Below are positions 44,184 to 53,560 of a DNA stretch of 64,000 nucleotides, piece by piece. Positions within the stretch are counted from its first letter, which is position 1. Each line of letters opens with the position of its first letter. Where the stretch lies: NCBI GenBank assembly GCA_024698705.1, contig JAILQX010000051.1, forward strand, positions 25,592 to 89,591, written 5' to 3'. The DNA is from Lachnospiraceae bacterium. Its GTDB lineage: Bacteria; Bacillota; Clostridia; Lachnospirales; Lachnospiraceae. The notes beneath the pieces are model-generated. The model was not told where the DNA came from. It saw only the letters and a list, made by a program, of their open reading frames with translations, and searched no databases. The position numbers and the translations under genes were made by a program.

Positions 44184-45092
44184 ATGGCACTTTACGGATC
44201 CATGCAGGAGTTGATAGGCAATACTCCGATAGTAAAACTTACGAACATCATGCTCCCTGAGGGGGCGAATATATATGCAAAACTTGAATTATACAATCCT
44301 TCCGGCAGTGTAAAGGACAGAGTCGGAAAATATATGATAAAAGACGCCGAAGAGCGTGGAGTACTTAAGAGCGGCGGAACCATAATTGAGGCCACGGCAG
44401 GCAATACAGGTCTTGGCATCGCATTTGCGGCACTCGGCAAAGACTATAACGTAAAGTTTGTGGTACCGGACAAGTTTTCAATGGAAAAGCAGGCACTGAT
44501 GCGTGCACTCGGTGCTGAGATAATCAACACACCCAGAGCGGAAGGAATGCTCGGGGCAGAGAATAAAGCCGATGAGATAAAAAAGCAGACTCCGGGAGCG
44601 GTAACTCTGGAGCAGTTCAGAAATCCCAGCAATCCGAAGGCTCATTACGAGACAACGGGACCGGAGATATACAAAGATATGGAAGGTCACATAGATTACC
44701 TTGTAGCCGGCGCCGGAAGCGGTGGTACATATTCGGGTATCATGCGCTATCTGAAAGAGCAGAACACGGATATACAGGGAGTTCTTGCAGATCCGATCGG
44801 GTCGGTTATCGGAGGCGGAGAACATGCAGACTATGATATCGAAGGAATAGGCAATGATTTCATCGCGGACACAATGGATATAAAGCTTGTGGACCGCGTG
44901 GTTAAGATAGATGATAAAGAAGCATTTGAAGGTGCAAGAAAGCTGGCTAGAGAGGAAGGGATAATCGCAGGCTCTTCATCGGGAGCAGCATTTGCCGCAG
45001 CACTCAAGCTCGTTGACAGCGGTGCGAGGGGCAACATCGTAATCGTCCTTCCGGACAGAGGAGACAGATATTTCAGTAAAAACTTATATTAG
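44184..45092 (+). CDS. Cysteine synthase/cystathionine beta-synthase-like protein (MccA-like)
   Basis: 302 aa fold-type II PLP enzyme. PLP-lysine in YNPSGSVKDRVGKYMI, substrate loop EATAGNTGLGIAFAALG, phosphate loop GAGSGGTYSGIMRYL. The loop EATAGNTG differs from EPTSGNTG of the CysK at 51131-52060 and resembles MccA (YrhA), which joins homocysteine to O-acetylserine. With the preceding gene it would form reverse transsulfuration. Last gene of the operon. Confidence 0.87.
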   Translation: MALYGSMQELIGNTPIVKLTNIMLPEGANIYAKLELYNPSGSVKDRVGKYMIKDAEERGVLKSGGTIIEATAGNTGLGIAFAALGKDYNVKFVVPDKFSMEKQALMRALGAEIINTPRAEGMLGAENKADEIKKQTPGAVTLEQFRNPSNPKAHYETTGPEIYKDMEGHIDYLVAGAGSGGTYSGIMRYLKEQNTDIQGVLADPIGSVIGGGEHADYDIEGIGNDFIADTMDIKLVDRVVKIDDKEAFEGARKLAREEGIIAGSSSGAAFAAALKLVDSGARGNIVIVLPDRGDRYFSKNLY

Positions 45093-45104
45093 TTCATATT
45101 TGAA

Positions 45105-45140
45105 TGCCCGGGCCGGGGTCGGTCCGGGCAATTTCGTTTT
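45105..45140 (+). terminator. Terminator of the methionine/cysteine operon
   Basis: TGCCCGG-CCG (45105-45115)/CGG-CCGGGCA (45120-45130) with one G-T pair, followed by ATTTCGTTTT. The T-tract is interrupted. Confidence 0.7.
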
Positions 45141-45167
45141 GACTATAAAATTTATGAGGAATATAAT
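45139..45167 (+). promoter_or_regulatory. Promoter of the hydrogenase-chemoreceptor gene
   Basis: TTGACT (45139-45144), 17 bp, TATAAT (45162-45167): a strong SigA promoter 99 bp before the ATG, so the gene is transcribed apart from the sulfur operon. Confidence 0.8.
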
Positions 45168-45266
45168 TGGGGTATGGAGTGAAAAGGGACAAAAGGGATT
45201 TACAGGGACAGAGTTATATTGTATGAACGTGAAAGGTATCAGACCTATGGTTACAGGAGGTAGAAT

Positions 45267-47207
45267 ATGTCTGAAAAAGGATTGGTTTATACTAATGACA
45301 AATGTATCGGATGTAACAGATGCATAAGAACGTGTCCCGCGCTTGGTGCCAACATATCGGAGGTTAAGGCCACCGGCGCATGGATCGATGTGGATCCGTC
45401 CAAGTGCGTGGGATGCGGAGCCTGTTTCGATTCGTGCGAACATGGAGCGAGAGAATATAATGACGATACGGTCAGGTTTTTTGATGATCTTAAAAAGGGA
45501 AGGAAAATATCACTTCTTCTTGCTCCGGCTTTTATGGCCAATTATCCTTCCGAATACGGAAGAGTACTCGGAGCCCTTAAGAAAATGGGTGCCGACAGGA
45601 TCATAAGTATCTCATTCGGTGCGGATATATGCACGTGGGGATATCTCAATTACATTAAAAAGTATGATTTTATCGGTGGCATATCGCAGCCATGTCCGGC
45701 TGTCGTAAGGTATATAGAGAACTATATTCCCGAACTGATACCTAAGCTTTTCCCGGTACAGAGCCCCATGATGTGCGGAGCGATCTATGCAAAGAAGGAG
45801 CTCGGAATCCAGGATGATCTGGCTTTTATTTCTCCGTGTATAGCAAAGAAGCTGGAGATAGACGATCCAAATAACCATGGATATATCAAATATAACGTGA
45901 CATTTGATCATCTGATGAAATATATCAGGTCCAACAACCTGCTCGCAGGAGCACCTGATGCAAATGATGAGATCGAATACGGACTCGGTGCATTTTATCC
46001 TACACCCGGCGGACTTAAGGAGAATGTATTCTGGTTCCTCGGAGATGAAGTGTTCATCAAGCAGATAGAGGGCGAGAAGCACATGTATGAATATCTGCAG
46101 CACAATAAAGACCGCATCCGTAAGGGAGATAATCCTTTTGTATTTTATGATGCATTGAACTGTGTAAACGGATGTATCTGCGGAACGGCTACGGAACCGG
46201 AGAAATCATGCACGGAAGACGCTTTATTTGAACTGCTTAAGATAAGGGAGAGGGTTAAAAAAGACAAAGGCAAGAATGCATGGTCAAGAAAACTCACTCC
46301 TGCACAGAGACTGGAGGAGTTCAACAAACAGTTTGCCAACCTTGATCTCAACGATTATCTGAGAAAATATACCGACAGATCTGCCAATTGTACGGTTAAA
46401 CAGCCGACAGCTTCAGAAGCTGACAGGATATTTAACTCTATGTACAAGACCACAAAAGATAAGAGAGAGATCAACTGTTCATGCTGCGGATATGAAACAT
46501 GCCATGACATGATGGTCGCTATCTATAACGGCTTCAATCATCCGGAAAACTGTATACACTTTGTCAAAGACGGTGTTGAAGATGAGAAGAAGGCAGCAGT
46601 TGCGGAAGTTCAGCATAAGGAAGAACTTCTGGAAGAAAAACAGAATATTATCATGGACACGGTAACAAAGGTGGATGAAAGCTATGAGATACTCTATGAA
46701 TCTATGGATCAGCTCAACGAAGGTAACCGGACCAATGCGGGAGCAAGTACGTCCATAGCACATGAGATGGGAGATGTATCGGAATTCTGCAATAAGCTTT
46801 CCGATTCACTGGACGAGATCAATGCATATATAGGCGAGGTCGGCAGGAATAATGATGAGGTTGTTGCCATAGCCTCTCAGACGAATCTCCTTGCACTCAA
46901 TGCTTCAATAGAGGCAGCCCGTGCGGGTGAAGCCGGAAGAGGATTTGCCGTAGTCGCAGACCAGATCAACCTGCTTGCTTCGAATTCGAAGGAAACCGCG
47001 GCAAAATCCAAGGAAAGTCAGGAACTTATCCAAAAGGCGATAACATTGATACTTGACGAGACGAAGCAGCTCCTTAATACAATAGGGGATGTAAATGAAA
47101 AGACACAGAATCTTGCCGCATCTACGGAAGAAATGTCAGCATCCCTGAAGACTGTATTCTCAACTGCGGATGAGGTAAAAGAACTGCTTGAAGGATTGAA
47201 ATCATAA
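45267..47207 (+). CDS. Soluble chemoreceptor fused to ferredoxin and [FeFe]-hydrogenase-like domain
   Basis: 646 aa, no membrane helix. Residues 1-65: 2[4Fe-4S] ferredoxin ([26 protein letters not shown]). About 75-360: iron-only hydrogenase large-subunit fold with H-cluster loops [17 protein letters not shown] and NCVNGCICG. The four Cys that hold the H-cluster [4Fe-4S] are kept, but the proton-transfer Cys of TSCCP is Gln. About 415-455: further Cys cluster ([13 protein letters not shown]). From 470: coiled coil and MCP tip [20 protein letters not shown]. It probably senses H2 or redox state and signals to CheA. ATG follows ACAGGAGG. Confidence 0.9.
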   Translation: MSEKGLVYTNDKCIGCNRCIRTCPALGANISEVKATGAWIDVDPSKCVGCGACFDSCEHGAREYNDDTVRFFDDLKKGRKISLLLAPAFMANYPSEYGRVLGALKKMGADRIISISFGADICTWGYLNYIKKYDFIGGISQPCPAVVRYIENYIPELIPKLFPVQSPMMCGAIYAKKELGIQDDLAFISPCIAKKLEIDDPNNHGYIKYNVTFDHLMKYIRSNNLLAGAPDANDEIEYGLGAFYPTPGGLKENVFWFLGDEVFIKQIEGEKHMYEYLQHNKDRIRKGDNPFVFYDALNCVNGCICGTATEPEKSCTEDALFELLKIRERVKKDKGKNAWSRKLTPAQRLEEFNKQFANLDLNDYLRKYTDRSANCTVKQPTASEADRIFNSMYKTTKDKREINCSCCGYETCHDMMVAIYNGFNHPENCIHFVKDGVEDEKKAAVAEVQHKEELLEEKQNIIMDTVTKVDESYEILYESMDQLNEGNRTNAGASTSIAHEMGDVSEFCNKLSDSLDEINAYIGEVGRNNDEVVAIASQTNLLALNASIEAARAGEAGRGFAVVADQINLLASNSKETAAKSKESQELIQKAITLILDETKQLLNTIGDVNEKTQNLAASTEEMSASLKTVFSTADEVKELLEGLKS

Positions 47208-47245
47208 CGCATTTCCAAGAAGGGCAGTCAGATCACAAAAAATAT

Positions 47246-47283
47246 CAGCGGATAGCATGATCAAATGCTATCCGCTGTTTTTT
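47246..47283 (+). terminator. Terminator after the hydrogenase-chemoreceptor gene
   Basis: 13-bp perfect stem CAGCGGATAGCAT (47246-47258)/ATGCTATCCGCTG (47265-47277), loop GATCAA, then T6. Confidence 0.93.
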
Positions 47284-47297
47284 GATCCGTATCCGCA

Positions 47298-47306
47298 TGT
47301 TATAAT
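47298..47306 (+). promoter_or_regulatory. Extended -10 promoter of the lipoprotein-GNAT-VOC unit
   Basis: TGTTATAAT; no clear -35. Expected start of transcription near 47313. Confidence 0.5.
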
Positions 47307-47359
47307 ATTTGTCAGAAGGAAGAATAATATCGCAGAGAAAGACAGTGGGGATATTTAAG

Positions 47360-48229
47360 TTGAATAGTGGAAGAAGAATATCTTCGATCGTAAAAATAAG
47401 ATCATTATGTATGTTTGCCGTTCTGATACTGTGTCTTACGGCGTTGAACGGCTGTAATTCGGCGGAAAAGAAAAAACTGAGGGAAAAGTATAAGGATGTG
47501 ACGGTCGATTATGGAGAGAGCAGTATCTACTCCGAAGAAGACATTGATATGGCTGTTCCCGTCATCGGGGAAAAAGTGACGGGTTTTCCGGGAAAAGGGA
47601 AATGCGAACTGATCTCCGTTTCATTCAGGGATGACAATTACAGTCAGTCAAGACTTGATGATTGCAATGAGATCGAACCCGAAAGCAATTATACCCGGAG
47701 TCTGGTCCTCTATGCACATTTTAAAGCACCCGAAGAGGGTGGCGGACCTTGGATAGCGGGGCGGGAGTATGAGTGGCCCTTCTGCCTGGCGCGCGTCGAT
47801 GACGGAGACTGGAATCTGGTCTGCTACGGGTTCGGAAAAAGGGGCATCGATATCTCATTACCCGAGAAGACGGATGAAAATGCCGGACGGTATTTTACCG
47901 CATTTCTTTCAGCCAATACATCTCTTATGGGTACTCTTTTCGGTGAACCTTATAATGAATGCGATGTCAATAAAGACGGATTTCCGGATCTTTGCGGGAG
48001 CATTACGGAGGGCAGCGGGCTCATAACGACATTTACTGCCGTTTACGATTTTCATAATGAGCAGGGATATATCCTGGACGGCCGGCCTGATCACAACTAT
48101 TATATCGATTGGGATCTTTCAGATGAGGAAAAACTTGTTGTTATAAAACAGGAGGTCGGAAAAAACAAGAAAGTGTCCGGTACGGTCGCTATTGAAGATG
48201 GCGAACCGGTTTTTGTGGAGGATGAATAA
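47360..48229 (+). CDS. Putative lipoprotein of unknown function
   Basis: 289 aa, family not recognised. Starting at TTG 47360 gives a lipoprotein signal: basic n-region, hydrophobic LCMFAVLILCLTALNGC and Cys after NG. The exported part is acidic, with an EF-hand-like segment (YNECDVNKDGFPDLCGS, D-x-N-x-D-G) that may bind calcium. Start choice is uncertain: in-frame TTG (47309), GTG (47345) and ATG (47411) also exist; 47360 has GTGGGG about 10 bp upstream. The next gene begins directly after its stop. Confidence 0.6.
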   Translation: MNSGRRISSIVKIRSLCMFAVLILCLTALNGCNSAEKKKLREKYKDVTVDYGESSIYSEEDIDMAVPVIGEKVTGFPGKGKCELISVSFRDDNYSQSRLDDCNEIEPESNYTRSLVLYAHFKAPEEGGGPWIAGREYEWPFCLARVDDGDWNLVCYGFGKRGIDISLPEKTDENAGRYFTAFLSANTSLMGTLFGEPYNECDVNKDGFPDLCGSITEGSGLITTFTAVYDFHNEQGYILDGRPDHNYYIDWDLSDEEKLVVIKQEVGKNKKVSGTVAIEDGEPVFVEDE

Positions 48230-48715
48230 ATGATCATAAGAAATGCAGCGAAAGAAGATGCATGGCAGATAGCGGATATTCTGGTCGAAGACTGGAAGAT
48301 CGCATACAAGGGGATAATAGACGATGATTATCTTGATTCCATGAACGTAGAAGAGCGTTATCAAAGAGAAGTACAGAGATATCAGATATACAGGGTTGCG
48401 GAGGATGATAAGGAGATACTCGGTTTCACATGGAATGAGATGACAGAAGACGAAGATGCAGACTGTGAGATCATTGCGTTATACGTCAGAAGCGCTAAAA
48501 GAAAAAGCGGGATAGGAAGGGAACTGTTTCGGGACTCCGTAGACACCTTCAAAGCGGCAGGCAGGAAAAAGATGATAATATGGTGCCTCAAAGAGAATCA
48601 TGAAGCAAGGAGATTCTATGAGAAAATGGGTGGAAAAGTTTATAAACCGGGTACCCATAAATGGGGAGACCGCGATTATGATATGATATCCTATCTCTAT
48701 CAGCTGGATATGTAA
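48230..48715 (+). CDS. GNAT family acetyltransferase
   Basis: 161 aa. N-terminal [22 protein letters not shown], acetyl-CoA site [20 protein letters not shown] (R-x-x-G-x-G-x-E), and C-terminal [20 protein letters not shown] typical of GNAT. Substrate unknown. The ATG follows the lipoprotein stop directly, with GGAGG inside the end of that gene, so translation is coupled. Confidence 0.9.
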   Translation: MIIRNAAKEDAWQIADILVEDWKIAYKGIIDDDYLDSMNVEERYQREVQRYQIYRVAEDDKEILGFTWNEMTEDEDADCEIIALYVRSAKRKSGIGRELFRDSVDTFKAAGRKKMIIWCLKENHEARRFYEKMGGKVYKPGTHKWGDRDYDMISYLYQLDM

Positions 48716-48728
48716 AAAGGAGGATCGG

Positions 48729-49112
48729 ATGAAAATAGAACACATGGCAATGTTTGTAAACGATCCCAAAGCGGCACGGGACTTCTTTGTAACTTATCTC
48801 GGCGGCAGATCCAATGACGGATATCACAACATTAAAACCGATTTCCGTTCATATTTTATCTCATTTGATGAAGGCGCCCGACTTGAGATCATGAATAAAC
48901 CCGAAGTGACCGATCGGGAAACAAAGACCGATCGTACCGGGTATGATCATATCGCTTTCAGTGTCGGAAGCAGAGAAAAAGTCGATGAGCTGACAGCAGA
49001 ACTCAAGTCGGCCGGATTTGAAGTGATGAGCGGTCCCCGTACGACCGGAGACGGATACTATGAAAGCTGTATAATTTCGATCGAGGGGAATCATATAGAG
49101 ATCACGGTATAA
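48729..49112 (+). CDS. VOC (glyoxalase/bleomycin resistance) family protein
   Basis: 127 aa. Two beta-alpha-beta-beta-beta units: [23 protein letters not shown] with metal-ligand His, and [20 protein letters not shown] with the second His; Glu ligands in ARLEIMNKP and [10 protein letters not shown]. This pattern of H, E, H, E fits a metal-dependent lyase/isomerase. Substrate unknown. Site AAAAAGGAGG. Confidence 0.88.
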   Translation: MKIEHMAMFVNDPKAARDFFVTYLGGRSNDGYHNIKTDFRSYFISFDEGARLEIMNKPEVTDRETKTDRTGYDHIAFSVGSREKVDELTAELKSAGFEVMSGPRTTGDGYYESCIISIEGNHIEITV

Positions 49113-49155
49113 CAAGACAGGATAAGATCGGTGATATGTCTTTTATGAAGTACAG

Positions 49156-49207
49156 TTGACTTTTTACCTCTATGTGGTATAGTTAAATCAGTAATGATTA
49201 CTGATTT
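49156..49207 (+). promoter_or_regulatory. Thioredoxin promoter with palindrome at the start of transcription
   Basis: TTGACT (49156-49161), 16 bp, TATAGT (49178-49183). A perfect 10-bp inverted repeat AAATCAGTAA-TGA-TTACTGATTT (49185-49207) spans the expected +1. It may be an operator or a 5' stabilising hairpin. Confidence 0.7.
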
Positions 49208-49225
49208 TGAAAGGAGATATATAAT

Positions 49226-49540
49226 ATGGCTGAAATTACTTTAACAACTGAAAATTTTGAGTCAGAAGTGCTTAATAGTGATATACCCGTTGTGGTGGAT
49301 TTCTGGGCAACATGGTGCGGACCCTGCAGAACAATGGGACCTATACTTTCATCTTACGCAGAAAAAGTTCAGGGCAAGGTGAAAGTAGGAAAAGTTGATG
49401 TGGATGCACAGGAAGACCTTGCAGCGAAATATAAGGTCATGAGCATACCTACGATCATAGTATTCAAGAACGGTGAGATAGCTGCAAAAGCAGTCGGTGT
49501 TCAGACAGCAGAAAAACTTGCGGAGATGGTGGGAGAATGA
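49226..49540 (+). CDS. trxA: Thioredoxin
   Basis: 104 aa, standard length. Active site FWATWCGPCRTMGP (WCGPC), cis-Pro in SIPTIIVFKNGE, and the usual VVDFWA and KVDVDAQEDLA strands. General cytosolic disulfide reductase. Site AAAGGAG. Stop overlaps the next gene (ATGA). Confidence 0.96.
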   Translation: MAEITLTTENFESEVLNSDIPVVVDFWATWCGPCRTMGPILSSYAEKVQGKVKVGKVDVDAQEDLAAKYKVMSIPTIIVFKNGEIAAKAVGVQTAEKLAEMVGE

Positions 49541-50526
49541 TCAGGATAGCATTTTTCGATGCCAAGGATTATGACATCAATTCATTTAACAACAATATTA
49601 CCGATGAATTCGAGATGAAGTATTACGAGACTCATCTGACGGTCGATACGGCATCTCTTGCTGCGGGATATGATGTGGTCTGTGTATTTGTCAATGACAT
49701 GATAGATAAGGCTGTTATAGATGCATTGGTGGAATCAAACATCAAACTCATCGCACTCCGATGTGCGGGATATAACAACGTTGACATTGAATATGCTTAC
49801 GGAAAGATAGATATTGTAAGAGTACCGGCGTATTCGCCTTATGCGGTTGCGGAGCATGCCATGGCATTGCTTCTCACATCGATAAGAAGGATACATAAGG
49901 CATACATAAGGACAAGAGATTTTAACTTCAGTCTGAACGGACTTACGGGCTTTGATCTTCACGGTAAGACGATCGGCGTTGTGGGTACGGGTAAGATAGG
50001 ACGCATACTCATTGATATATCGCGTGGCTTTGGCATGAAGGTCATAGCATACGACAAATTTCCGGCAAAGGACAGCGGTATAGATTATGTGCCGCTTGAA
50101 GAGATATGGGAGAAGAGCGATATCATTTCCCTGCATTGCCCGCTGACCGATGAGACCGAGCATATGGTAAATGCCGATTCCATAGACAGGATGAAAAAAG
50201 GAGTTGTTCTCATCAATACATCAAGAGGAGCTCTGGTTGATTCGGAAGCTTTGCTTGAAGGCATCAAGGAGCGCAAGATAGGCGCTGCCTGTCTTGATGT
50301 GTATGAGGAAGAGTCCGATGTATTCTTCCACGATTTCTCGGGGCATATAGTTGCGGATGATGTTCTGGCAAGACTCATATCGATGCCGAATGTAATAGTA
50401 ACCTCTCATCAGGCATTCCTGACCAAAGAGGCGTTGGAAAATATCTCGCTGACGACATTTGCAAATATCAGAGAATACCTGAGCGAAGGTACATGTGCCA
50501 ACATGGTCACATACAAACCGGAGTAA
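49537..50526 (+). CDS. D-2-hydroxyacid dehydrogenase (D-lactate dehydrogenase-like)
   Basis: 329 aa. NAD-binding GVVGTGKIGRILIDISRGFGMKVIAYD, catalytic Arg in LINTSRGALVDSEAL, Glu in LDVYEEESDVFF and His in VTSHQAFLTKEAL; substrate loop RCAGYNNVD and VPAYSPYAVAEHA. The DVYEEE...FF pattern is that of fermentative D-LDH. Would regenerate NAD+ by reducing pyruvate. Translationally coupled to thioredoxin, an unusual pairing. Confidence 0.9.
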   Translation: MIRIAFFDAKDYDINSFNNNITDEFEMKYYETHLTVDTASLAAGYDVVCVFVNDMIDKAVIDALVESNIKLIALRCAGYNNVDIEYAYGKIDIVRVPAYSPYAVAEHAMALLLTSIRRIHKAYIRTRDFNFSLNGLTGFDLHGKTIGVVGTGKIGRILIDISRGFGMKVIAYDKFPAKDSGIDYVPLEEIWEKSDIISLHCPLTDETEHMVNADSIDRMKKGVVLINTSRGALVDSEALLEGIKERKIGAACLDVYEEESDVFFHDFSGHIVADDVLARLISMPNVIVTSHQAFLTKEALENISLTTFANIREYLSEGTCANMVTYKPE

Positions 50527-50553
50527 ACTGTAAATACAAGATATAAAACATAT

Positions 50554-50584
50554 AAAACGGGCTGTCACGCAGCCCGTTTTTCTT
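50554..50584. terminator. Bidirectional terminator between D-LDH-like and rrf2 genes
   Basis: Stem AAAACGGGCTG (50554-50564)/CAGCCCGTTTT (50570-50580), loop TCACG; T-rich on both strands. Confidence 0.9.
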
Positions 50585-50608
50585 TGTGTGTATTTATTTT
50601 TGTAATGA

Positions 50609-51034
50609 TCAATGCAGCAGTTCCTGTGACGGATTGTTCATAAGATCCTCGAGGGTAACGCTGTCCAGATAATCATTAATGCGTTTGTTAAGCTCTGTCC
50701 ACATGGGAAGAGTGGGACATATACCTGTCAGTTTACAGGGCTGCGCATTGCATTCAAGACATGCCACGGGAGCCAGATCACCCTCCGTGAGCCTCAGGAT
50801 ATCGCTCACACGATAAGTTGACGGGTCTTTGGTCAGCCTGTAGCCGCCGCCCTTTCCGTGAACGCCTTCGATCATATTTTCCCTGACCAGAAGGGGAAGT
50901 ATCTTCTCAAGATATTTGAGGGAGATATCCTGTCTCTCTGCAACTTCCTTCATGGCCGTATATCCGTTTTCACTGTGTTTGGCGAGGTCTATCATCACTC
51001 TGAGAGCATATCGACCTCTGGTTGAAACCATCAT
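50609..51034 (-). CDS. Rrf2-family regulator (CymR-like)
   Basis: 141 aa. Winged helix typical of Rrf2: VSTRGRYALRVMIDLAKH, ISLKYLEKILPLLV and GKGGGYRLTKDPSTYRVSDILRLTEG. The C-terminal part has four Cys (C-x2-C-x4-C-x5-C in CLECNAQPCKLTGICPT), which could hold an Fe-S cluster as in IscR/NsrR. Last gene after metY and cysK on the same strand; Bacillus CymR is an Rrf2 protein that forms a complex with CysK to repress sulfur genes. It is a likely reader of the shared operator at 38228 and 53596. ATG 51034 has AAGGAGA at 6 bp. Confidence 0.85.
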   Translation of the reverse strand: MMVSTRGRYALRVMIDLAKHSENGYTAMKEVAERQDISLKYLEKILPLLVRENMIEGVHGKGGGYRLTKDPSTYRVSDILRLTEGDLAPVACLECNAQPCKLTGICPTLPMWTELNKRINDYLDSVTLEDLMNNPSQELLH

Positions 51035-51056
51035 AGCCTTCTCCTTCATAAGAACA

Positions 51057-51090
51057 ATATATCAAGCCTTTTTGAAAAGGCTTGATATAT
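51057..51090. repeat. 16-bp perfect inverted repeat upstream of rrf2
   Basis: Arms 51057-51072 and 51075-51090 are perfectly complementary with a 2-nt centre, between cysK and rrf2. In RNA it is a very stable hairpin without a good T-tract on the minus strand. It might separate rrf2 expression from metY-cysK (processing or partial termination) or be an operator. Confidence 0.75.
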
Positions 51091-51130
51091 AAAGATCACT
51101 TAAATCTGTTTGATGTAACAAAGCATCTTA

Positions 51131-52060
51131 TCAGTCTGCGAAAAGAGGTGTTGAAAGATATCTGTCACCGTTATCCGGCAGCAGAGCCACGATCTTCTTG
51201 CCTGCATTCTCGGGACGCTTTGCGAGCTCGACAGCCGCATATGCAGCCGCACCCGAAGATATACCAACAAGTATACCTTCCTTCTTGCCGATGAGCTTTC
51301 CTACGCGGAATGCATCTTCGTTGGAAACTGTGATTATCTCATCATAGATGCTTGTATTGAGTGTATCCGGAACGAAACCTGCACCGATACCCTGGATCTT
51401 ATGGCTTCCGGCTACACCTGTTGAAAGTACCGGAGAATCCTTGGGCTCTACAGCTATAACCTTGATATCAGGGTTCTTAGACTTAAGATATTCACCTACA
51501 CCTGTTACGGTACCGCCGGTGCCTACACCTGCTATAAAGATATCAATTTCACCGTCTGTATCCTCCCAGATCTCCGGACCTGTGGTCTCACGATGTATAG
51601 CGGGGTTTGCCGGATTGACGAACTGTCCGGGAATGAAACTGTCCGGTATCTCCTCTGAGAGTTCCTGTGCCTTTGCTATGGCACCCTTCATACCCTTTGA
51701 ACCTTCGGTAAGTACAAGTTCCGCACCGTATGCCTTCATGAGCTGTCTTCTTTCAACAGACATTGTTTCCGGCATAACGATGATTATACGATAACCTCTT
51801 GCCGCTGCTACACTTGCAAGACCGATACCTGTATTGCCGCTTGTAGGCTCTATGATAACGCTTCCCCCATGAAGACTTCCGTCCTGCTCAGCCTTGTCTA
51901 TCATGGCCTTTGCGATACGGTCTTTTACAGAACCTGCGGGATTGAAGTATTCAAGTTTTGCGTAGATCTTTGCATTCAGTCCTTCTTCTTTTTCAATATT
52001 GCTCAACTCAAGTATAGGTGTATTGCCTATAAGCTGATCTGCAGATGTATATATAGCCAT
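51131..52060 (-). CDS. cysK: Cysteine synthase (O-acetylserine sulfhydrylase)
   Basis: 309 aa. PLP-lysine in [17 protein letters not shown], substrate loop [20 protein letters not shown], phosphate loop [15 protein letters not shown], and [11 protein letters not shown] plus [10 protein letters not shown], as in canonical CysK. Makes cysteine from O-acetylserine and sulfide. AAAGGAG site. 38 bp after metY in the same transcript; the neighbouring Rrf2 gene suggests a CysK-CymR regulatory complex as in Bacillus. Confidence 0.96.
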   Translation of the reverse strand: MAIYTSADQLIGNTPILELSNIEKEEGLNAKIYAKLEYFNPAGSVKDRIAKAMIDKAEQDGSLHGGSVIIEPTSGNTGIGLASVAAARGYRIIIVMPETMSVERRQLMKAYGAELVLTEGSKGMKGAIAKAQELSEEIPDSFIPGQFVNPANPAIHRETTGPEIWEDTDGEIDIFIAGVGTGGTVTGVGEYLKSKNPDIKVIAVEPKDSPVLSTGVAGSHKIQGIGAGFVPDTLNTSIYDEIITVSNEDAFRVGKLIGKKEGILVGISSGAAAYAAVELAKRPENAGKKIVALLPDNGDRYLSTPLFAD

Positions 52061-52098
52061 TGTTATTCTCCTTTCAACATATAGTATGTTCTGATCTG

Positions 52099-53382
52099 TT
52101 ATTTTACTGTCTGAAAACCATGTTCAAGGTCAGCGATGATATCGTCAATGTGTTCCGTTCCTATTGAAAGTCTTACAGTTGTGGGACGTATACCTGCTTC
52201 AAGCAATTCTTCTTCTGTCAACTGAGAATGTGTTGTTGATGCGGGATGGATCACGAGAGACTTAACATCGGCAACATTTGCGAGCAATGAGAACAACTCA
52301 AGGCTCTCCGTAAACTTCTTTGCGGTCTCCGCATCACCCTTGATATCAAATGTAAAGATAGATGCTGTTCCGTCAGGGAAGTATTTGTCATAAAGTTCCT
52401 TCTGTTTTCCTGTTGCGAGTGAAGGATGGTTAACACGTGCAACCTGAGGATGCTTATTAAGATATTCTACAACTTTCAGAGCGTTTTGTACATGACGCTC
52501 GATCCTCAGTGACAGTGTCTCAAGTCCCTGTAAAAGCAGGAATGAGTTGAAAGGTGAAAGTGCAGCACCCTGATCGCGAAGGAGTGTTGTTCTGAGTTTT
52601 ATGATATAAGCCGCATTGCCTGCAACCTGTGAAAATACAACTCCGTGATATGACGGATTGGGCTTTGAAAGGCCGGGGAACTTGTCATTTGCAGCCCAGT
52701 CAAACTTGCCGCCGTCTATGATGAGGCCACCCATTACCGTTCCGTGACCGCCGATGAACTTTGTTGCGGAATGAACAACAATGTCAGCACCGTGTTCGAT
52801 GGGACGAACAAAATAAGGTGTAGCAAATGTATTGTCAACAACGAGCGGAATGCCATGCTTGTGAGCTATTGCTGCAACTTCTTCGATATCAAGGACATCC
52901 GAATTGGGGTTGCCGAGTGTTTCAGCGTAAAGAAGCTTTGTGTTGGGGCGGATAGCCTTTTCGAAATTCTCCGGATCCGACTCATCAACAAATGTTGTCG
53001 TAAGACCCTGATCCACGAGTGTATTTGCAAGAAGGTTATGTGTTCCGCCGTAAAGGCTTGAAGCTGATACGATGTGGTCGCCGCTTGTTGCTATGTTCTG
53101 GATAGCATATGTGATAGCTGCGGAACCTGATGCAACTGCGAGAGCGCCAACGCCGCCTTCAAGGGCTGCGATCCTTTTCTCGAGTACATCACTTGTAGGG
53201 TTCATGATCCTTGAATAGATGTTTCCGCCTTCGGTAAGACCGAAACGTGCAGCTGCCTGAGCTGAATCCTTAAATACATATGAAGTGGTGGCATAGATCG
53301 GGACTGCTCTTGAGTCAGTTCCGGGATCGGGATTTTCCTGACCAACGTGTAACTGTAATGTTTCAAATTTATAATCTGACAT
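52099..53382 (-). CDS. metY: O-acetylhomoserine sulfhydrylase (aminocarboxypropyltransferase)
   Basis: 427 aa, the longer length and insert ([20 protein letters not shown]) that set MetY apart from MetB-type enzymes. [30 protein letters not shown] at the start, PLP-lysine in [18 protein letters not shown]. Adds sulfide to O-acetylhomoserine to give homocysteine. AAAGGAG before ATG. First gene of metY-cysK-rrf2, behind a poly-Cys leader ORF and the shared sulfur operator. Confidence 0.96.
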   Translation of the reverse strand: MSDYKFETLQLHVGQENPDPGTDSRAVPIYATTSYVFKDSAQAAARFGLTEGGNIYSRIMNPTSDVLEKRIAALEGGVGALAVASGSAAITYAIQNIATSGDHIVSASSLYGGTHNLLANTLVDQGLTTTFVDESDPENFEKAIRPNTKLLYAETLGNPNSDVLDIEEVAAIAHKHGIPLVVDNTFATPYFVRPIEHGADIVVHSATKFIGGHGTVMGGLIIDGGKFDWAANDKFPGLSKPNPSYHGVVFSQVAGNAAYIIKLRTTLLRDQGAALSPFNSFLLLQGLETLSLRIERHVQNALKVVEYLNKHPQVARVNHPSLATGKQKELYDKYFPDGTASIFTFDIKGDAETAKKFTESLELFSLLANVADVKSLVIHPASTTHSQLTEEELLEAGIRPTTVRLSIGTEHIDDIIADLEHGFQTVK

Positions 53383-53435
53383 AATATATATTCTCCTTTA
53401 GATAAATGTGTAATGTTTAACGGGTTCCGAAATAT

Positions 53436-53510
53436 TTAACAGCAGCAACATCGACACATTCGTCCAAAGCGGTAGTTTTGTCTTAAAAATTTCTCAAAAT
53501 GAAATGTCAT
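53436..53510 (-). CDS. Poly-cysteine leader peptide of metY
   Basis: 24 codons ending GRMCRCCCC and stop: five of the last six codons before the stop are Cys (TGT CGA TGT TGC TGC TGT). The segment ATGTGTCGATGTTGCTG is nearly the same as ATGTGTCGAATGTTGTT in the metN leader, so the two leaders are related. AAAGGA lies 12 nt upstream, which is long. No terminator hairpin is visible between this ORF and metY, so control may act on translation or Rho access. Poly-Cys leader ORFs that respond to cysteine are known in mycobacteria. Confidence 0.68.
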   Translation of the reverse strand: MTFHFEKFLRQNYRFGRMCRCCCC

Positions 53511-53560
53511 AAGCGTTAATTTTCCTTTCACGAGAATTAAACCGTGACCAACCCCCCGAC

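Noticed and set aside
45100..45327. 75-codon plus-strand ORF before the hydrogenase-chemoreceptor
   Set aside because: It spans a terminator and a promoter and runs into the real gene in another frame.
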